In this document: positions 1-11,834 of the stretch, in pieces | How positions within the stretch are numbered: position 1 is the first letter of the stretch | Layout: each line of letters opens with the position of its first letter | Position numbers and translations under genes: made by a program | Origin: Trametes villosa | Taxonomy: Eukaryota > Basidiomycota > Agaricomycetes > Polyporales > Polyporaceae | Reading direction: 5' to 3' | Assembly (NCBI GenBank): GCA_002964805.2 | Contig: PUDQ02000001.1 | Coordinates: 5,604,001-5,668,000 of the forward strand | DNA: 64,000 bases | The notes under the pieces: generated by a model | What the model was told of the DNA's origin: nothing | Database searches by the model: none | The model's input: only the letters and a program-made list of their open reading frames with translations

Positions 1-3000
1 GCTCGGCTCGGGCACCGCGCCCTCCACCTCGTCCAACTTCGACGAGAGCGTGGGCGAGAGCAGCGGGTACCCGCGCTCGCGGCTGGGCCAGACGGCGTTC
101 TCGGAGGCGCAGGAGGAGCGGGTGGACGAGGTCGTCGTCGACCGCGAGTGGTCGGACGAGATCAAGAGCAGCTCCATCACCCACTCCGAGCACGGCGGCA
201 GCCCTGAAAAGTCGGGCAGCAATCATCACGCAGGGACGAACACCGACCGGGACAGCTTTGCGATCCGTCCGGAGGGCTTCTGGGGGCTGTCGCGGCCGCT
301 CATCGTCATCCGTTGGCGAATATGGCCCGCGACGTATTCCTTCTTCTGCACGCACTTCATGGACGAGAAGTCGGAGATGCACTACAACAAGGAGAACTGG
401 TTCTTGCGCAAGGTATGTTCGCTTGTCCTCGGCTACGCTCTCGATCGTCTCGGGGAGGGAACACTGTCTGGGCGCTATGTCACGGAGACCATTACGTTTC
501 CAGACACGCTGCACAAAGTGTATGCCTCCCCTCGAACAAGACACAAACCAGCACACTCTCTACGTTGCTCCTCTGGTGGGTAGCGGGTGTGCTGCAACCG
601 TGAAGAGACCCAGTGCGCCCCCTCCTGGGAGTCTTCCCGGTGGTACGCGGGTCTAAATTTGGCACTCCGGGAGCGGCGGTGGCCTCCTCTCCTCCTCCCA
701 CTCCCTAGGCCACCATGAGGTATCTCTCCGACCTCCTGTGCGAGTCCTAAGTGTTCATGAACGGGGCGAGGGCGGCAGCGCAGGCGCGCCACTGCCCTCC
801 GCCACCCCCTGGCGAGGAGCAGTTCTTCTCCGTCTAGCACGCCTGACAGCGCCCCGCACATACCATAGACCGATCGCAGACGCCGATCGACGTGCAGCGA
901 AGGTGTCTGCGCATATTCTTCTTTGATCGTCGACGTCATGGTCGCATTGTCGTAGCGCACAGTGAACTGACGGCGCCGTCATCTCACAGAACCTCGCGTT
1001 GTGGTCCACCGGGTTCTTGATCGTAAACTGGGCGTTCGGCCTCGGGTTCGTCCCCCGAGATCCGCTCGTGCTCGCGGACAAGATCTTCCTCTACGGTGTC
1101 AGCTCCGTCGCGACCTTCCTCGTGCCGCCCATGGTCATCTTCGACTGGCCGCGGGACCGGAATACAATCTACCAGATCGTCCTTGTGTTCTCCATCTGGA
1201 TATGGTCGATATACCAAATCATCTTCATGTGAGTACAGGACATCTCGTTCTGATTACTTAGTGCATAGCTGAACACTGTTTCAGGTATCTGTGTGGGCAG
1301 TACAACCCTGCACGGTCACGGTTCACGTGTAACGGGAAGGACTACCTGACCCTGTTCTAGTACGTATTCATTCCAAATTGACTCGAGACGAGGTGTTGGC
1401 AGTACTGACTGTCGGACACAGCTACACATCGGCATTGCAGACGATCGCCCTCTTCGGCCTGAAGCTTCACCGCTTTCCAGCCATGATTGGTGCACTCGTC
1501 TTCTTCATCTTGTACGCGGCTTGCATCCCATTCGACCCTATACGCGCATACTCACTATGCTCCATGCAGGTCGTGTGTACTGATCGTACCAGACAAGCGG
1601 TTCTTCATCCGAAGTGAGCCTTATTTCCCGAGCAGCATTAGGTCTCGCTGACGCAGCTCAGATCTGGCAAACTTCCTCTTCTTCCAGGGATTCCTGCTCT
1701 ATATTCACTATATGCGCGAAAACGTGGGTGGAGCAACGTTCCTAGACAGGCGCTGGACCTAACGCTCAGTGCAGGCCGAGAGGCGGCTGTACACGCTCCG
1801 AGATCAACTCAAGGTTCAGTTCCGTGCCACCCAGAAAGCACAGGTCAATGAGCGCAAGGCTGCGGATTCGAAGCGTCGCCTCACATCGTAAGTGGCCAGG
1901 CGTCGAACATGCCAACTGTTTCTGACCTGGATGATTCTACCAGATACGTCTTCCATGATAAGTCTCTTTGCTGCTCTGTTTCGGGATGAACGCCAGAACT
2001 GATAATGCCCGCGGCGATGATGCACAAGTGCGAGTGCCGCTCAACACCGCTTTGCTCGCCGTGCAGAACATGCAAGCGTCCGGGACCATCGCGCAGGATA
2101 TCGAGTTCAAGGCGCTCGAGGGCAGTCTGAGCATGATGTCCAAGGGTACGCAGACGTCCCCTCTGCACGTGTTTCCGCGGCTAACCGTACTATTCCTCCC
2201 CGCGAAGTACTCAACGACGTGCTGGACTTGTGAGTTTTGACCCCTAGGTTGCTGACCACCACACATAATTGACGCACAATATAAGCAACCGGATGGACAG
2301 CGGACGCTTCGAGTCGGTGCTCAAGCCGTACAAGTTCCATCAAGTCCTGCGCTCGCTCTTCGTGCCCCTCCAGCTTGCGACAGATGCGCGTGGGCTGCAG
2401 TTCATCACGGACCTCGACCCCCATATCGACGAGGTGCGTCTGCCAATGTAGAGATGTCTGCATTGGGAGAAACGATAGGCTGACGTCGATGCAGGTTGCG
2501 CGGCGTGCACTGTACGAAGCGATGGGCGAGCCCGAGGAGCTCATCGCGCGCAAGCTGCAAGAGAACCCGGACGACTTCGGGATCGTCGTCGGCGATGAGA
2601 CCCGTCTGCGGCAGATCATCACGAACCTAGCCAGGTGCGTACCCATCAAAGCGCCCACCCCCACAGCGCCTCACACCCCACCAGCAACGCGTGCAAGTTC
2701 ACGCCAGCAGGCGGCCAACTCACCGTCACCACGAAGCTCGTCATCCCCGAGCCGCCGCCCAAGCCCGATCAAGACGAGGACGCGGACGAGGACGATGCGG
2801 ACGGAGAGCGCGCAGAGCACAGCGAGGACTTCCTCTCGCTCCCCAGCGCGCACGGGAAAGGGCCGCTCGCGGACGACATGCCGCGGCTGTCCGCGACGCA
2901 CCTCACGCAGCACAACGTGCTGCACTCGAAGCCGGCGCCGCCGGTGGAGTGGATCGTTGTCAGGATCGAGGTGACGGACACGGGGTGTGGGATTCGGCCG

Positions 3001-4478
3001 AAGGATATGGTGCAGAGCAAGCTGTTTTGTGAGTTGGTTGGACATACTGTGAGGTGGGTTTGGGCTGATGGTGGGTGATTGTAGCTGCGTTCAACCAGAC
3101 TGAGCAGGGACGACTGCAAGGTACGACACTCGTTGCTTACCTTTACCTTTGGACGAAAGCGCTGACGCTTGTACAGGCGGCAAGGGTACCGGTCTGGGTC
3201 TTGCCCTCGTGCGACAGATTGTGAAGCTCAGCGGCGGACGTCTCGGTGTCCAGTCCAAAGTCGGGGAGGGTTCTACCTTCTGGGTCGAGCTTCGTGCGTA
3301 TCCTGATTCTCGAGATATACTTGACGGCTGACTGTACCTCGTCGAAACAGCACTGGGGGTCGGTAACAAGGCTCTCCCAGCACTCACGTCACCGATGGAC
3401 CTCGAGGAGGACGAGTACCTCAGCCCGCGGCGGGCGGTGTACTCGAATTCTAAGGACGTTGCTTTCAAGGGGATCGTGCGAGATCCAACGGCGAACGCCC
3501 GGTCGTCGTTCCAGGCTAACAACCAGTCGCACTCGTCGTCGGCCTTGCATAGTATCATGGAGCAAGGTACGTTCACCCGGCTTTAGTCGTCTCCGGTATT
3601 GTGTCCTAATCGCACGACTGGATCAGGCGGGCTCGTGGAGATCTCGACGCAGCCAAATGAGGGACCTCTCACGCGAACCATTGGAGATCCATCCACCGGC
3701 ACAGAAGCGCGAGTCACAGGCGACGACACGACACCTCCTGGCGAGCGCCCTACGCCGCTCGCAGAGCACTCGTCAGATACAGCACGAGGACTCCATCTCA
3801 CACATTTGCCAAGACCGCAATCCTTCGGCGTCGACGGCGTGCTCATCTCCCCCACGCTGTCCGCCACAACAACAAATACGCTCCCCAGCCAGGCCGGGTC
3901 GGGCTCGGCCGTCGGCACGCCAGGCTCGTCACAGATGCCCCCGGAGCCGAAGCTGAACGTGCTGGTCGTGGACGACGACCTGCTCACGCGCAAGCTGATG
4001 AGCCGCATGCTCACCCGCATCGGGTGCAAGGTCACAACGGCGGAGAACGGCGAGGTCGCGCTCGATCTCATCCTCCACGGGCAGGCGCAGCGCGAGACGC
4101 CGTCGTCCGAAGACACGGGCTCGGGCGGGCTGTCGATGGACGGCGTCGCGTCCACGTCTGCGGAGGAGTACCGGTACGCGGTCGTGTTCCTGGACAACCA
4201 GATGCCGGTTATGTCGGGCCTCGAGGCGGTGTCGAAGCTCCGCCAGATGGGGAGGAAGGACTTTGTTGTTGGCGTGACGGGCAACGCGCTCCTTGCGGAC
4301 CAGCAGGAGTATCTCGACGCTGGCGTTGATCAGTGAGTGTCTTCTCATGCGTGTGGAGGGGAATCTTTAACTGATATGTGCCCATAGCGTGCTCACAAAA
4401 CCCGTGCTGGAGAAGAGTCTGAAGAGCATGCTCGCCATCGCGGAAGAGCGGCGGAGACGCGGCCCGCCCGCCCCATAA
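1..4478 (+). CDS. Hybrid histidine kinase, 5' end outside window
   Basis: Membrane two-component sensor: autophosphorylates a His, then passes phosphate to its own receiver Asp. Exons: 1-412, 990-1228, 1285-1359, 1422-1511, 1570-1613, 1662-1723, 1775-1887, 1944-1957, 2026-2145, 2208-2229, 2286-2433, 2495-2634, 2685-3028, 3085-3120, 3177-3293, 3351-3566, 3627-4332, 4388-4478; they give 995 residues in one frame. About six hydrophobic segments lie between roughly residues 135 and 310. The H-box reads YVFHEVRVPLNTA, with the phospho-acceptor His codon at 1954-1956. The ATPase shows NLASNACKFTP (N-box), DTGCGI (G1) and GKGTGLGLALV (G2). The receiver has VVDDD, acceptor Asp in FLDNQMP, VGVTGNA and the Lys of LTKP. 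An acidic Glu/Asp stretch interrupts the ATPase after the N-box. The intron 1958-2025 is AT-AC, not GT-AG. The start codon is not in the window. Confidence 0.9.
413..989 (+). other. Unusually long intron (577 nt) in the histidine kinase
   Basis: Donor GTATGT follows codon AAG at 410-412 and the acceptor is CAG at 987-989. Reading resumes in phase with a hydrophobic segment. All other introns of this gene are about 50-70 nt. I found no ORF, RNA gene or terminal repeats inside. Confidence 0.75.
1958..2025 (+). other. AT-AC intron in the H-box of the histidine kinase
   Basis: The 68-nt intron begins ATAAGT and ends AC. Removing exactly this segment joins CAT-G to AA-GTG and yields the canonical H-box HEVRVPLN. 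No GT-AG choice nearby keeps this frame, and reading through hits a TGA. A branch-point-like CTGAT lies at about 1999-2003. The 5' site resembles the U2-type AT-AC class (ATAAGT), not U12 (ATATCCTT). Confidence 0.8.
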
Positions 4479-5622
4479 CACGCGCTGAGCCCCCTCCCCG
4501 CTCTCTGCTCCCCTAGCCTGTGTGCTCCCCGCATATGCTTTTCCTTAGGGCCCCGGATGTGTTCTCTTCTCTTCTTTCTTCTTGGGTATCTTCGTTTCTG
4601 CTCGTGTGTGATCCCGGCATCTGTACCACCCCGTTAACCCATACTCTATATATCGTAGCTCTACTTCCACCATGCTGTCGCACTCAAACTCACGGACCCG
4701 CCGCGCCCCTCGCCCCTCCCGCATGCACGCTCATCTCCTCCCTGTCCTCTGTCCTCTGTCCCCTGTCTCCTCCCCTTCCTCTTCTGCGGCGCTTCTCCCG
4801 CGCCGATGCATCTTCCCACCTCCACACCTCCCTCCTGCCCGTATAATGCCTCGCCCCTGTGCGTGATCTGCGGTGCGTTCCGTTCCCGGCCCGGCTCGCG
4901 ACGTCCGTCATGCCTCTCGTTTTGTTCTACGCCTCGCTTCATGATTACACATCTAGATAGGCATTCGTACTGTAGTAATGATACACGCACACAGTTTCTG
5001 ACAATCATAGGGCTTTTGGCCCCGAGTCCCGAGTCGCCGTTGTATTGGGGATCGCATGTTGGATCCGTACGCACGGAGGAACCCGTAGTAAGTTCCGGAA
5101 TCGTGCATGAGCTTAGCTGGACTTTCTGACGCTTGCTCCCAGTGTGGCATATCTACTTCGCTCTTAGGCAGGCCAGCATACCTACACCGTGGCTTGCTTC
5201 CTCTGTTATCCAATCATCCTATACACCTCGAGCCTCGAGGAGGGGCAACTCGCCCGTTTGGCGACGGTTCTATAGCTCGAGGTTTTCATTTCGACCAACA
5301 CGCCCGTGTGTCGATCGTTTCGCATTCGCACCCAGAGGCTTCTGTCCCAATATGTGTGGGCCCCCACTACTTACGAGCAACCCCGGAATTAGCTGAGAGA
5401 GCGTCGCTCGGCCTTCTTGCCTGCTCGGGGGCTGCAACTCTCGATGTGGCAGTGGGCGGCCTATAGCAGGACGGCGTGCAGGTAGCTCGTGTCTACGCAG
5501 GCAGTTCATGTCCGTGCGGGCAGTTCAGGTGCGTGCAGGAAGAGGGAGCCATAGAGTCGCAGAGGCGCATATATGTTGCCCATGAAGTTGAATAGGAACG
5601 TAGCAACTTCTTCCCCGTCTCG
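4479..5622. other. Intergenic region between kinase and HET gene
   Basis: Holds the kinase 3' flank, a CT-rich stretch (about 4680-4860) and a short tandem repeat near 5476. The small ORFs have no recognisable domain and no splicing logic. I see no gene. Confidence 0.6.
5476..5532. repeat. Three imperfect 19-bp tandem repeats
   Basis: Units at 5476-5494, 5495-5513 and 5514-5532 share the core GCAGGCAGTTCATGT with a few differences. A partial fourth unit follows. They sit about 90 bp upstream of the HET gene start. Confidence 0.6.
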
Positions 5623-7540
5623 ATGTCCTACAGCACTTACCAGCCCCGATACGCCCAGTATTCGCCCACGTACCCCGACGGACCCCAGCGGGCCCCTCCC
5701 CGCGCGGGTAGCCCTGAGCAACCCGCACCCCGTGCCTATTCGCCGGGCTACGATGGCCAGTACGGTGGTCGAAGGGGCGCGGTAGATCCGGATTACCCGC
5801 AAGTCGTAACGTCTCTACCATGGGATCTCACCTTGACGCTCTCCAGAACGCCGCCCACTGCGCGATACAGGCCTCGCCCGGGGTTGAATTTGGTAGGCCC
5901 GGTCGCGTCGCCTCCCACACACCGAGCCCCGCAGACAAGCGCATACACGCCGAAGCCACCAAGAGGCTCGGATGGACGTCTATGTCTGACATCTCCGCTG
6001 CTTCCCCCACCCACCACCGCCAAAGCTGCATACCCTACTTATGGCACTGTGCCGGGGCCTACCGACGGGTATGTGATACATTTACTGTGATGGAATACTA
6101 ACGTGTTGACGATTGGTATGGAGGACTGTCAGTGAGCGGTTCTCTGCCCGCAAGTCCGCTGCACCGCGCCGGGAGCCCACTGCAACAAGAAGGCCATCTA
6201 GTACACCCTCGCCGCGCCCCCCTCCCCCTCGAACCTTACAGCCCTCCGGCCCTGTCCTTCCACTACCAGAAGGCGCCGACGTCAACCACGCGCGACCCCG
6301 CTGCGTGGTCTACAACGGTCGTCTCATGAGCGTCAGTCAAGACCCCAACACGCCCGCCCCAGCGTACGTCGCCATCTCCTACACCTGGGACCCCAACCCG
6401 GAGTTCGTCGTCGCCTGGGGCCGCCGCGTCACCGCCCAAGCGCTGCGCATCGTCAGCAGCCTCGCGAGCCGGACGCCCTACGCGCTCTGGGTCGACGCGA
6501 TCTGCATCCCGCAGGACGACGAGGCGGCGAAGCAGGCCGAGCTCCCGCACATGGCGGACATCTACCGCGGCGCGGCGGAGGTGTGGTGCCTCGTCGGCCC
6601 CCTCGACGCGGGCGCGCGCCGCGGGATCGAGAGCTGCGCGGAGTACGCCAACGACGGCTCGCTCAGGCGGCTCGAAGAGACCGCGACGGGCCCGGGGCTG
6701 ATCATGTTCTGCACGATGGGGGTCTTGGGCGACGAGCGCCCGGTCGAGAATGTGTTCGCGCACCGGTGGTGGACGCGCGCGTGGACGTTCCAGGAGGCGA
6801 CGCTCAACCCGCGCACGCTCCTCGTCGGCGACGGCGGGGAGAGCGTGTCGATCGCGGACGCGCTCAAGGCTGCGCTGGTCGCGCGGTGCTCGCAGTCTGG
6901 CGTGTATTGTGGCAAAAACAAGGTGCTGGGCCAGGATATGGGGTTCTGGGACAGTACCCTGGCGATGGCGGCCGCGGCGGACCAGACGCTCCCCCTCGGC
7001 GAGGCGATGGCGTGCGTCTGGCGGCGCAACGCTTCCTTGGATCACGACCTCGTCTATTCCCTCCTCGGCGTCGTCGGCCTTGCCGCGCACGTTGAGCCTT
7101 CGTATCGTACACCGGTGGACGACGTGTTGCGCGAGCTGTTCCAGGCTGCCATTTCCGTTGGCGACTACAGCTGGGTTCCCTGGTGCGCGGTCATTCCCCA
7201 TGCGACCTGCTCACCTGGTATGGGCCTCGTCCCGAAGCCGGAGTACGTCTTGAAATGGCCGCTCGCTCCGCCAACCGAGTGGGAGAACGGGCCCGACCTC
7301 CCATCCCTAGAGGGATGCCAGCTGCCTCCATCGGGCCTAACTCTCCCCCTCCGCGACCTCGGGCCCGTCCTCTCGCGCACCAAGCCCCTCACACTGCGGC
7401 AGACTGTCGACCATCTCCGCGCAGGCGGGCGGTCGCCTGGCGAAATCTGGGACCTGCTCTTCGGGCTGTCGACCGGGCTGAGCGCGGAGCTAGCGTCACG
7501 CCTCGAGGACGCCGCGATTGTGGAGCCCCTGCTCGACTAA
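5623..7540 (+). CDS. HET-domain (heterokaryon incompatibility) protein
   Basis: Exons 5623-6068 and 6124-7540 give 620 residues; the 55-nt intron has a TACTAAC-like branch site. The first ~190 residues are Pro/Ser/Tyr-rich and low complexity. The HET domain follows from about residue 208: YVAISYTWD, then LWVDAICIPQDD, a Trp-rich stretch and RWWTRAWTFQEA. HET domains are found in fungal allorecognition and cell-death proteins; the actual role of this gene cannot be read from sequence. The frame does not truly end at TAA 7538-7540: it stays open, without another stop, to 7939, so the gene may be truncated by a nonsense change. A second HET gene lies 1.5 kb downstream in the same direction. Confidence 0.88.
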
Positions 7541-7939
7541 GCGCTGGGCCTCATACTGTCTCAACTCAACGCGAAGAACGGAGTGAGCTCCTTTAAGGGG
7601 AAGATGCCGGAGACGACGCGCCGCACCGCGTTTATGTTGTACGGGAACATCGCCCAGACGGCGTGGTTCTGGCGCCCCGCGGCGCGTCTGGTTGTGGTTG
7701 CGTGCCCGGCGGGCGAGATGGTGCTGAGGGCGGAGGACGCGGCGCTGGTGGAGACGGGTGCAGCCGTCGTCGCACTTCCCGTGGAGCCGAAGATGAAGGG
7801 TGAAGGGGAGAGACATATTGCGTGTGTGTTGGCGCAGGAGGACTCGGAGGGCCCAGCTCGAGTATGCGCGACCGCCATGTTGGTTAGAGAGTCGGATATG
7901 GTCCTGGATGCTCCTTGGTGTATCAGACAGGTCGTGTAG
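7541..7939 (+). pseudogene. In-frame continuation of the HET ORF after the TAA
   Basis: Directly after TAA 7538-7540 the same frame stays open for 132 codons and ends at TAG 7937-7939. The translated part (for example TTRRTAFMLYGN, then a Val/Ala-rich segment) looks like ordinary protein, not random translation. I infer it was the C-terminus of the HET protein. No convincing intron removes the stop: the only upstream GT is GTGGAG, a poor donor. Alternatively an undetected intron or a sequencing error is involved. Confidence 0.5.
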
Positions 7940-9053
7940 CCTCTGCCCTCGTATCGTAATGCATTGTTGCTGGTGCTTCAAGCATAGTATTGTACTAGTA
8001 ACTGCGGCTTGAATCTTGATGTGAGCCTTCCACTGCGTGCGGCGTGGAGTGAAAATCGAGGCTCCCCGGTATACAGTCTTCAAGTCCTCTTAAAATTTTA
8101 GGCTGCAACTAATTCAAAGGTACTGCCAGGTGCTGGCGTGGACGCAAGTTTCGGCTGCGACCGCCGACCATACCATGGATGAGTGCCTAACCCCGTGACT
8201 AAGCGTCAAGTATCGGGCGCTAAACAAGCACGCCGGCCGCATAAAATCTGCGCTCTTCGAATTTACTCGTCTCTTCCTCTCCCCACACTCGCGTCGCCAG
8301 GTCCAATCTGAACGTCGTTTCTTGTCTTCATGTTGTCTTCGAAACCTGCTCGCGCACGCCCCTAACTTTCTTGCTTCCAGGCATCTCGGGACGCCCGTCG
8401 TCTCGAAAGTGTGTTGAGCCCCCGATGCTCTCCAGACTCGGTAACGAGTCACTCTATCTTGAACTCACGAAGTACGTTTGCTCCTCCATCCTGTGTTCAT
8501 GTGCACGTTCACGCCCCTTTCCCCATATCGATTAGTGGCCCAGGTGCATACGTGGAAGACGTTCACCGTCTGCCTCACGGGCACTATCTCTACTGCGTCC
8601 CGCGTCCCCGCGTTCGCGTCCCGCGTCCCCGCGTTCGCGTCCCGCGTCCCCGCGTTTGCGCGCTGCGTATCGCACCTCCCGCGTCCCTCCCCCGGTCCCC
8701 CGCGTCCTGCGTCCCCGTCTCGCGCTGCGTCCTGCGTCCCTCCCTCGCGTCTTTTGCGTCCCTCGCGTCCTCTGTTCCCCGCGTCACCCGTCCCGGTCCT
8801 GAAGGACGTACAAGCGTTCCCGTGTTTGAATTAGCCTCTCCATGCAAATTCCGCGTCCGCGCCCACCGCTGCGAATTTCTAACTTTTGCAATCCATGTCT
8901 ATGATACTACCTGACTACCTGTGTACATTGAAGCCTGCCGTCGCAATACATTTCATATTCGTGTGTGCCTACCCTGTGAGCATGCCGGAGTACTGTCTGC
9001 GCTCTGTGAGTGTCACTGTCTGAACATGAAAAGTGAACATACATACGCCACTA
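7940..9053. other. Intergenic region between the two HET genes
   Basis: Contains an AT-richer part (about 7960-8110) and a CGTCC-rich tandem repeat tract (8595 to about 8790). The ORFs in this tract are products of the repeat. No gene recognised. Confidence 0.6.
8595..8657. repeat. Three 21-bp tandem repeats, CGTCCC-rich
   Basis: Units 8595-8615, 8616-8636 and 8637-8657 are identical except for the final base. Degenerate CGTCC units continue to about 8790. The 21-bp period keeps all frames open, which explains the overlapping ORFs. Confidence 0.85.
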
Positions 9054-11332
9054 ATGCCGTTTAGGCGCTCTCAGCCCATCCAGTTCCGTGGGCCACCGCC
9101 ACTACCGTTACTCCGTTCTCTGCAGTTGGGATTGACATCCTCGGATCTCATGGTAGGTAGCACTCTGCAGACACCGCTTCGACGCGTGTGTAGCAATGAT
9201 AGTAACACACTGCCTCCCCGACCTTCCTCTGTATGCGAAGGATGCTGGCGGGGCCCGTTCGCCGCTCACCTTGGCCTCTTCCGCACCCCGCTCGAGAGAA
9301 GCAAAGACAAGAGCGGATGGAACGACATCTACACCGGAGGATACTCTTACTTCACGTCAAAATCGCAGGTAAAGCGCCGTGCTGCTGCCGGCTGCGCATG
9401 GTGCAAGCTCCTCCGCAAGATGCTCGGAGCGGAGGGCTCTCGGAGTATCGACAGACGGCCGGACGGCCGCTGGAAGGTGGTAGTTGGGACCCAGCAGCTC
9501 GGCTTGAGCTATTGTACGCCCGCCGGTGTGCAAGGACTTTGGATCCTCATCAACGAGACCCGGCATTTCGTGGGGTATGTATATACCGCCTCCGGTGAGT
9601 ACCGCCTGCGTATAGCTATCCTTTGCTGGTGCAAGGATAACAATGACTTTCACCAGGCAACCCGGCGGCACAGTCCATCGTGGCACGAAACCCTATCCTT
9701 GACGTCGGATCGCTGCGTGCCCTCGGTCTCGCCAAGGACCACCTCAACGAGTGCCTTAACGGACACGAACAATGTAGCATGCTCGTGTACGCAGATGCCC
9801 CACTCCCCACCCGCCTCGTCGACTGCACCGACTCCAACAACCCTCGTCTGGTCTCAACGGAGGGAAGGCGCGGCATCTATCTTACGCTCAGCTACGTCTG
9901 GGGCGAGCCGCAGCCCCATCGCACTATCATGTCCAACATAGCGACGTACACCCGCGGCATCGGCGTCCTCCCCAAGACCATCCGCGATGCGGTCTACGTC
10001 ACGCACGCGCTCGGGTTCCAGTACCTCTGGACGGACAGCCTATGCATCATTCAAGACTCGGACGAGGACAAACGGCGCGAGATTGGTCGGATGCACTTGA
10101 TTTACCGGTATGCGTACCTTACAATCATCGCCGCCAGCGCTGCACGAGTGAGCGAGGGCTTCCTACAACATCGGCCGCCTTCACTACGTGATATCCCCCT
10201 TCCATACATCTGCCCTCCACATCCTCCCACCCCCGGAGAACACGTAGCGGATTGTTCGACCGTGCAACAGGTAGGCGAAGTGCACGCCTACCCATTCTTT
10301 ACGCAAGCCGAAGGAGGGCTAGAGGACTACAACCAATTGCAGGAGCCCATCAACGTGCGAGGCTGGTGCCTCCAGGAATACTACATGTCCCCCCGCGCGC
10401 TCGTCTTCACCTCGGAGACGCTCCAGTACCGGTGCCAGACGGCCAGGCACAACGTCGGGAACGCGTACTACAACCCCGTCAAGGCCGGGGAACAGCGGCT
10501 CCCAAACCTCCTCTTCCGCCTCGATGCGCCCTCCGTGGAGCGGGGCTCGGAGGCGTGGCGGGAGGTGCATACACGGTGGTACGCCATCGTGGAAGACTAC
10601 ACGCAGCGCATCGTTACCGAGCCCTCGGACAAGCTCGTCGCGTGCGGTGCGATCGCGGAGGCGTTCCAGCGCGTCCTGCGCACCGACTACCTCGCGGGCC
10701 TATGGCGCGACACGCTCCTGGCGGACCTGCTCTGGGCGCGGCACCCTGCGGGCACGCACTCCGATCGTCCGGCGGGGATCCGTGCGCCCTCGTGGTCCTG
10801 GGCCGCCGCCGACTGGAGGATCGAGGCGTTGGGACGCCGGTGGCTGGAGGCGCCCCCTGTTGCGGAGGTGGTTCGCTACGAGATCTCGCTCCGCGACCCG
10901 CAGCTGGTGTTTGGGCACGTCGTCGGTGCGCACCTTGTGTTGCGCGCGGCGGTGATGCGCTGCGACTTGAATGCTTCGGACACGGACGTGAGCGACGCCT
11001 CACCGCCGTCTGCGCGGCGTGCGCGGCGCTGGGAAGCCTGCAACGTCGTCGGCGAGGACGACGCGATCCTCATCGAGGGGACGAGAGAGCGCAGGAGGCG
11101 GGCGGTCATCAACTTGGATGGCGACGTAAGCGTAGGGCTTGAGAGGGCCTGGTTGGTCCCGCTGATGCGGATGGCGGGAGAGACGGGGGTGATCGGGCTC
11201 GTCGTGGCAGAGGCATCAAGCTCGAGGAGTAGGAAGGTGTACCGCCGGATTGGGAGATTTATGTTGACTTGCAGTTGGGACGCGCTGCAAGCGGAGGTAC
11301 CCATTTCCATGGTGGAGGTCGAACTGGTATGA
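9054..11332 (+). CDS. HET-domain protein, second copy type
   Basis: Exons 9054-9594 and 9657-11332 give 738 residues; the intron (GTGAGT...CAG, 62 nt) restores the motif ASGNPAAQSI. I chose ATG 9054 as the first in-frame ATG; an upstream exon cannot be excluded. The N-terminal ~210 residues include CEGCWRGPF and CAWCKLL, a Cys-pair arrangement seen in basidiomycete HET proteins. The HET domain then reads YLTLSYVWGE, LWTDSLCIIQD, IYRYAYLTIIAA, RGWCLQEYYMSPRAL. The C-terminal half has a Trp-rich segment (APSWSWAAADW) common to this subfamily. It differs clearly from the upstream HET gene, so the pair is not a recent tandem duplication. Inferred role: allorecognition or stress signalling. Confidence 0.9.
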
Positions 11333-11834
11333 ACTTGTGACCCTGTAACAGTTAACTGCTCGGTGGACACTTCATCGTTCATCTGGCGTATCATAATCCT
11401 TGCACTCGTTGTGGTTCCCTGCCTTCGTACAGTAGCGTCAGCCGGCGCGCTCGGAGAACACGATCCTGTAGATTACACTCCAGCACATACGTCGGGGATA
11501 GGTAGAGGAGGCTCGGATGACGATCATCAAGAGTAGACGCTTCCAAGAAACGTCTTGCGCAGCCAGCAGGCGAGATGCACGATGGTGTTTCAGGCATTGT
11601 GGCACGCTCTTCCGCGGGGCTCCAACTGTCGGGGTGCTGGCGCAGCGGTAGACCTCTGGTTAGTCTGGGACAGCCTGCAAGTTTCGCGTTGCGCAAAGCA
11701 GAATGTCGCGAGTCCCCGGCCGGCATTCGTACAGGGATCGCGAGGGACGCTGCGAGATCGAAACAGTAGAGAGCAAGCCAAGCGCCGGGAGAGGCAGATC
11801 GTGGACATCTTCAGGAACATAGTCGAAGTAGTCG
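11333..11834. other. Convergent intergenic region
   Basis: Lies between the 3' ends of the HET gene (+) and the DUF6535 gene (-). The small ORFs show no domains. Nothing else seen. Confidence 0.6.

Noticed and set aside
1958..2025. U12-type (minor spliceosome) intron
   Set aside because: The 5' site is ATAAGT, not ATATCCTT, and the branch-like site is CTGAT; U2-type AT-AC fits better.
5803..5846. GT-AG intron in the Pro-rich region of the first HET gene
   Set aside because: Its 44-nt length would break the frame that reads on into the HET domain.
6263..7201. 312-codon minus-strand ORF opposite the first HET gene
   Set aside because: Arg/Ala/Val-rich shadow of GC-rich coding sequence; no domain, and the plus strand has the HET motifs.
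8411..8914. ORFs through the CGTCCC repeat tract
   Set aside because: Open only because of the 21-bp repeat period; both strands and several frames are equally open.
11625..11670. tRNA-like string with GGTAGACCTCTGG
   Set aside because: No pairing acceptor or T arm and no B-box; not foldable as a tRNA.
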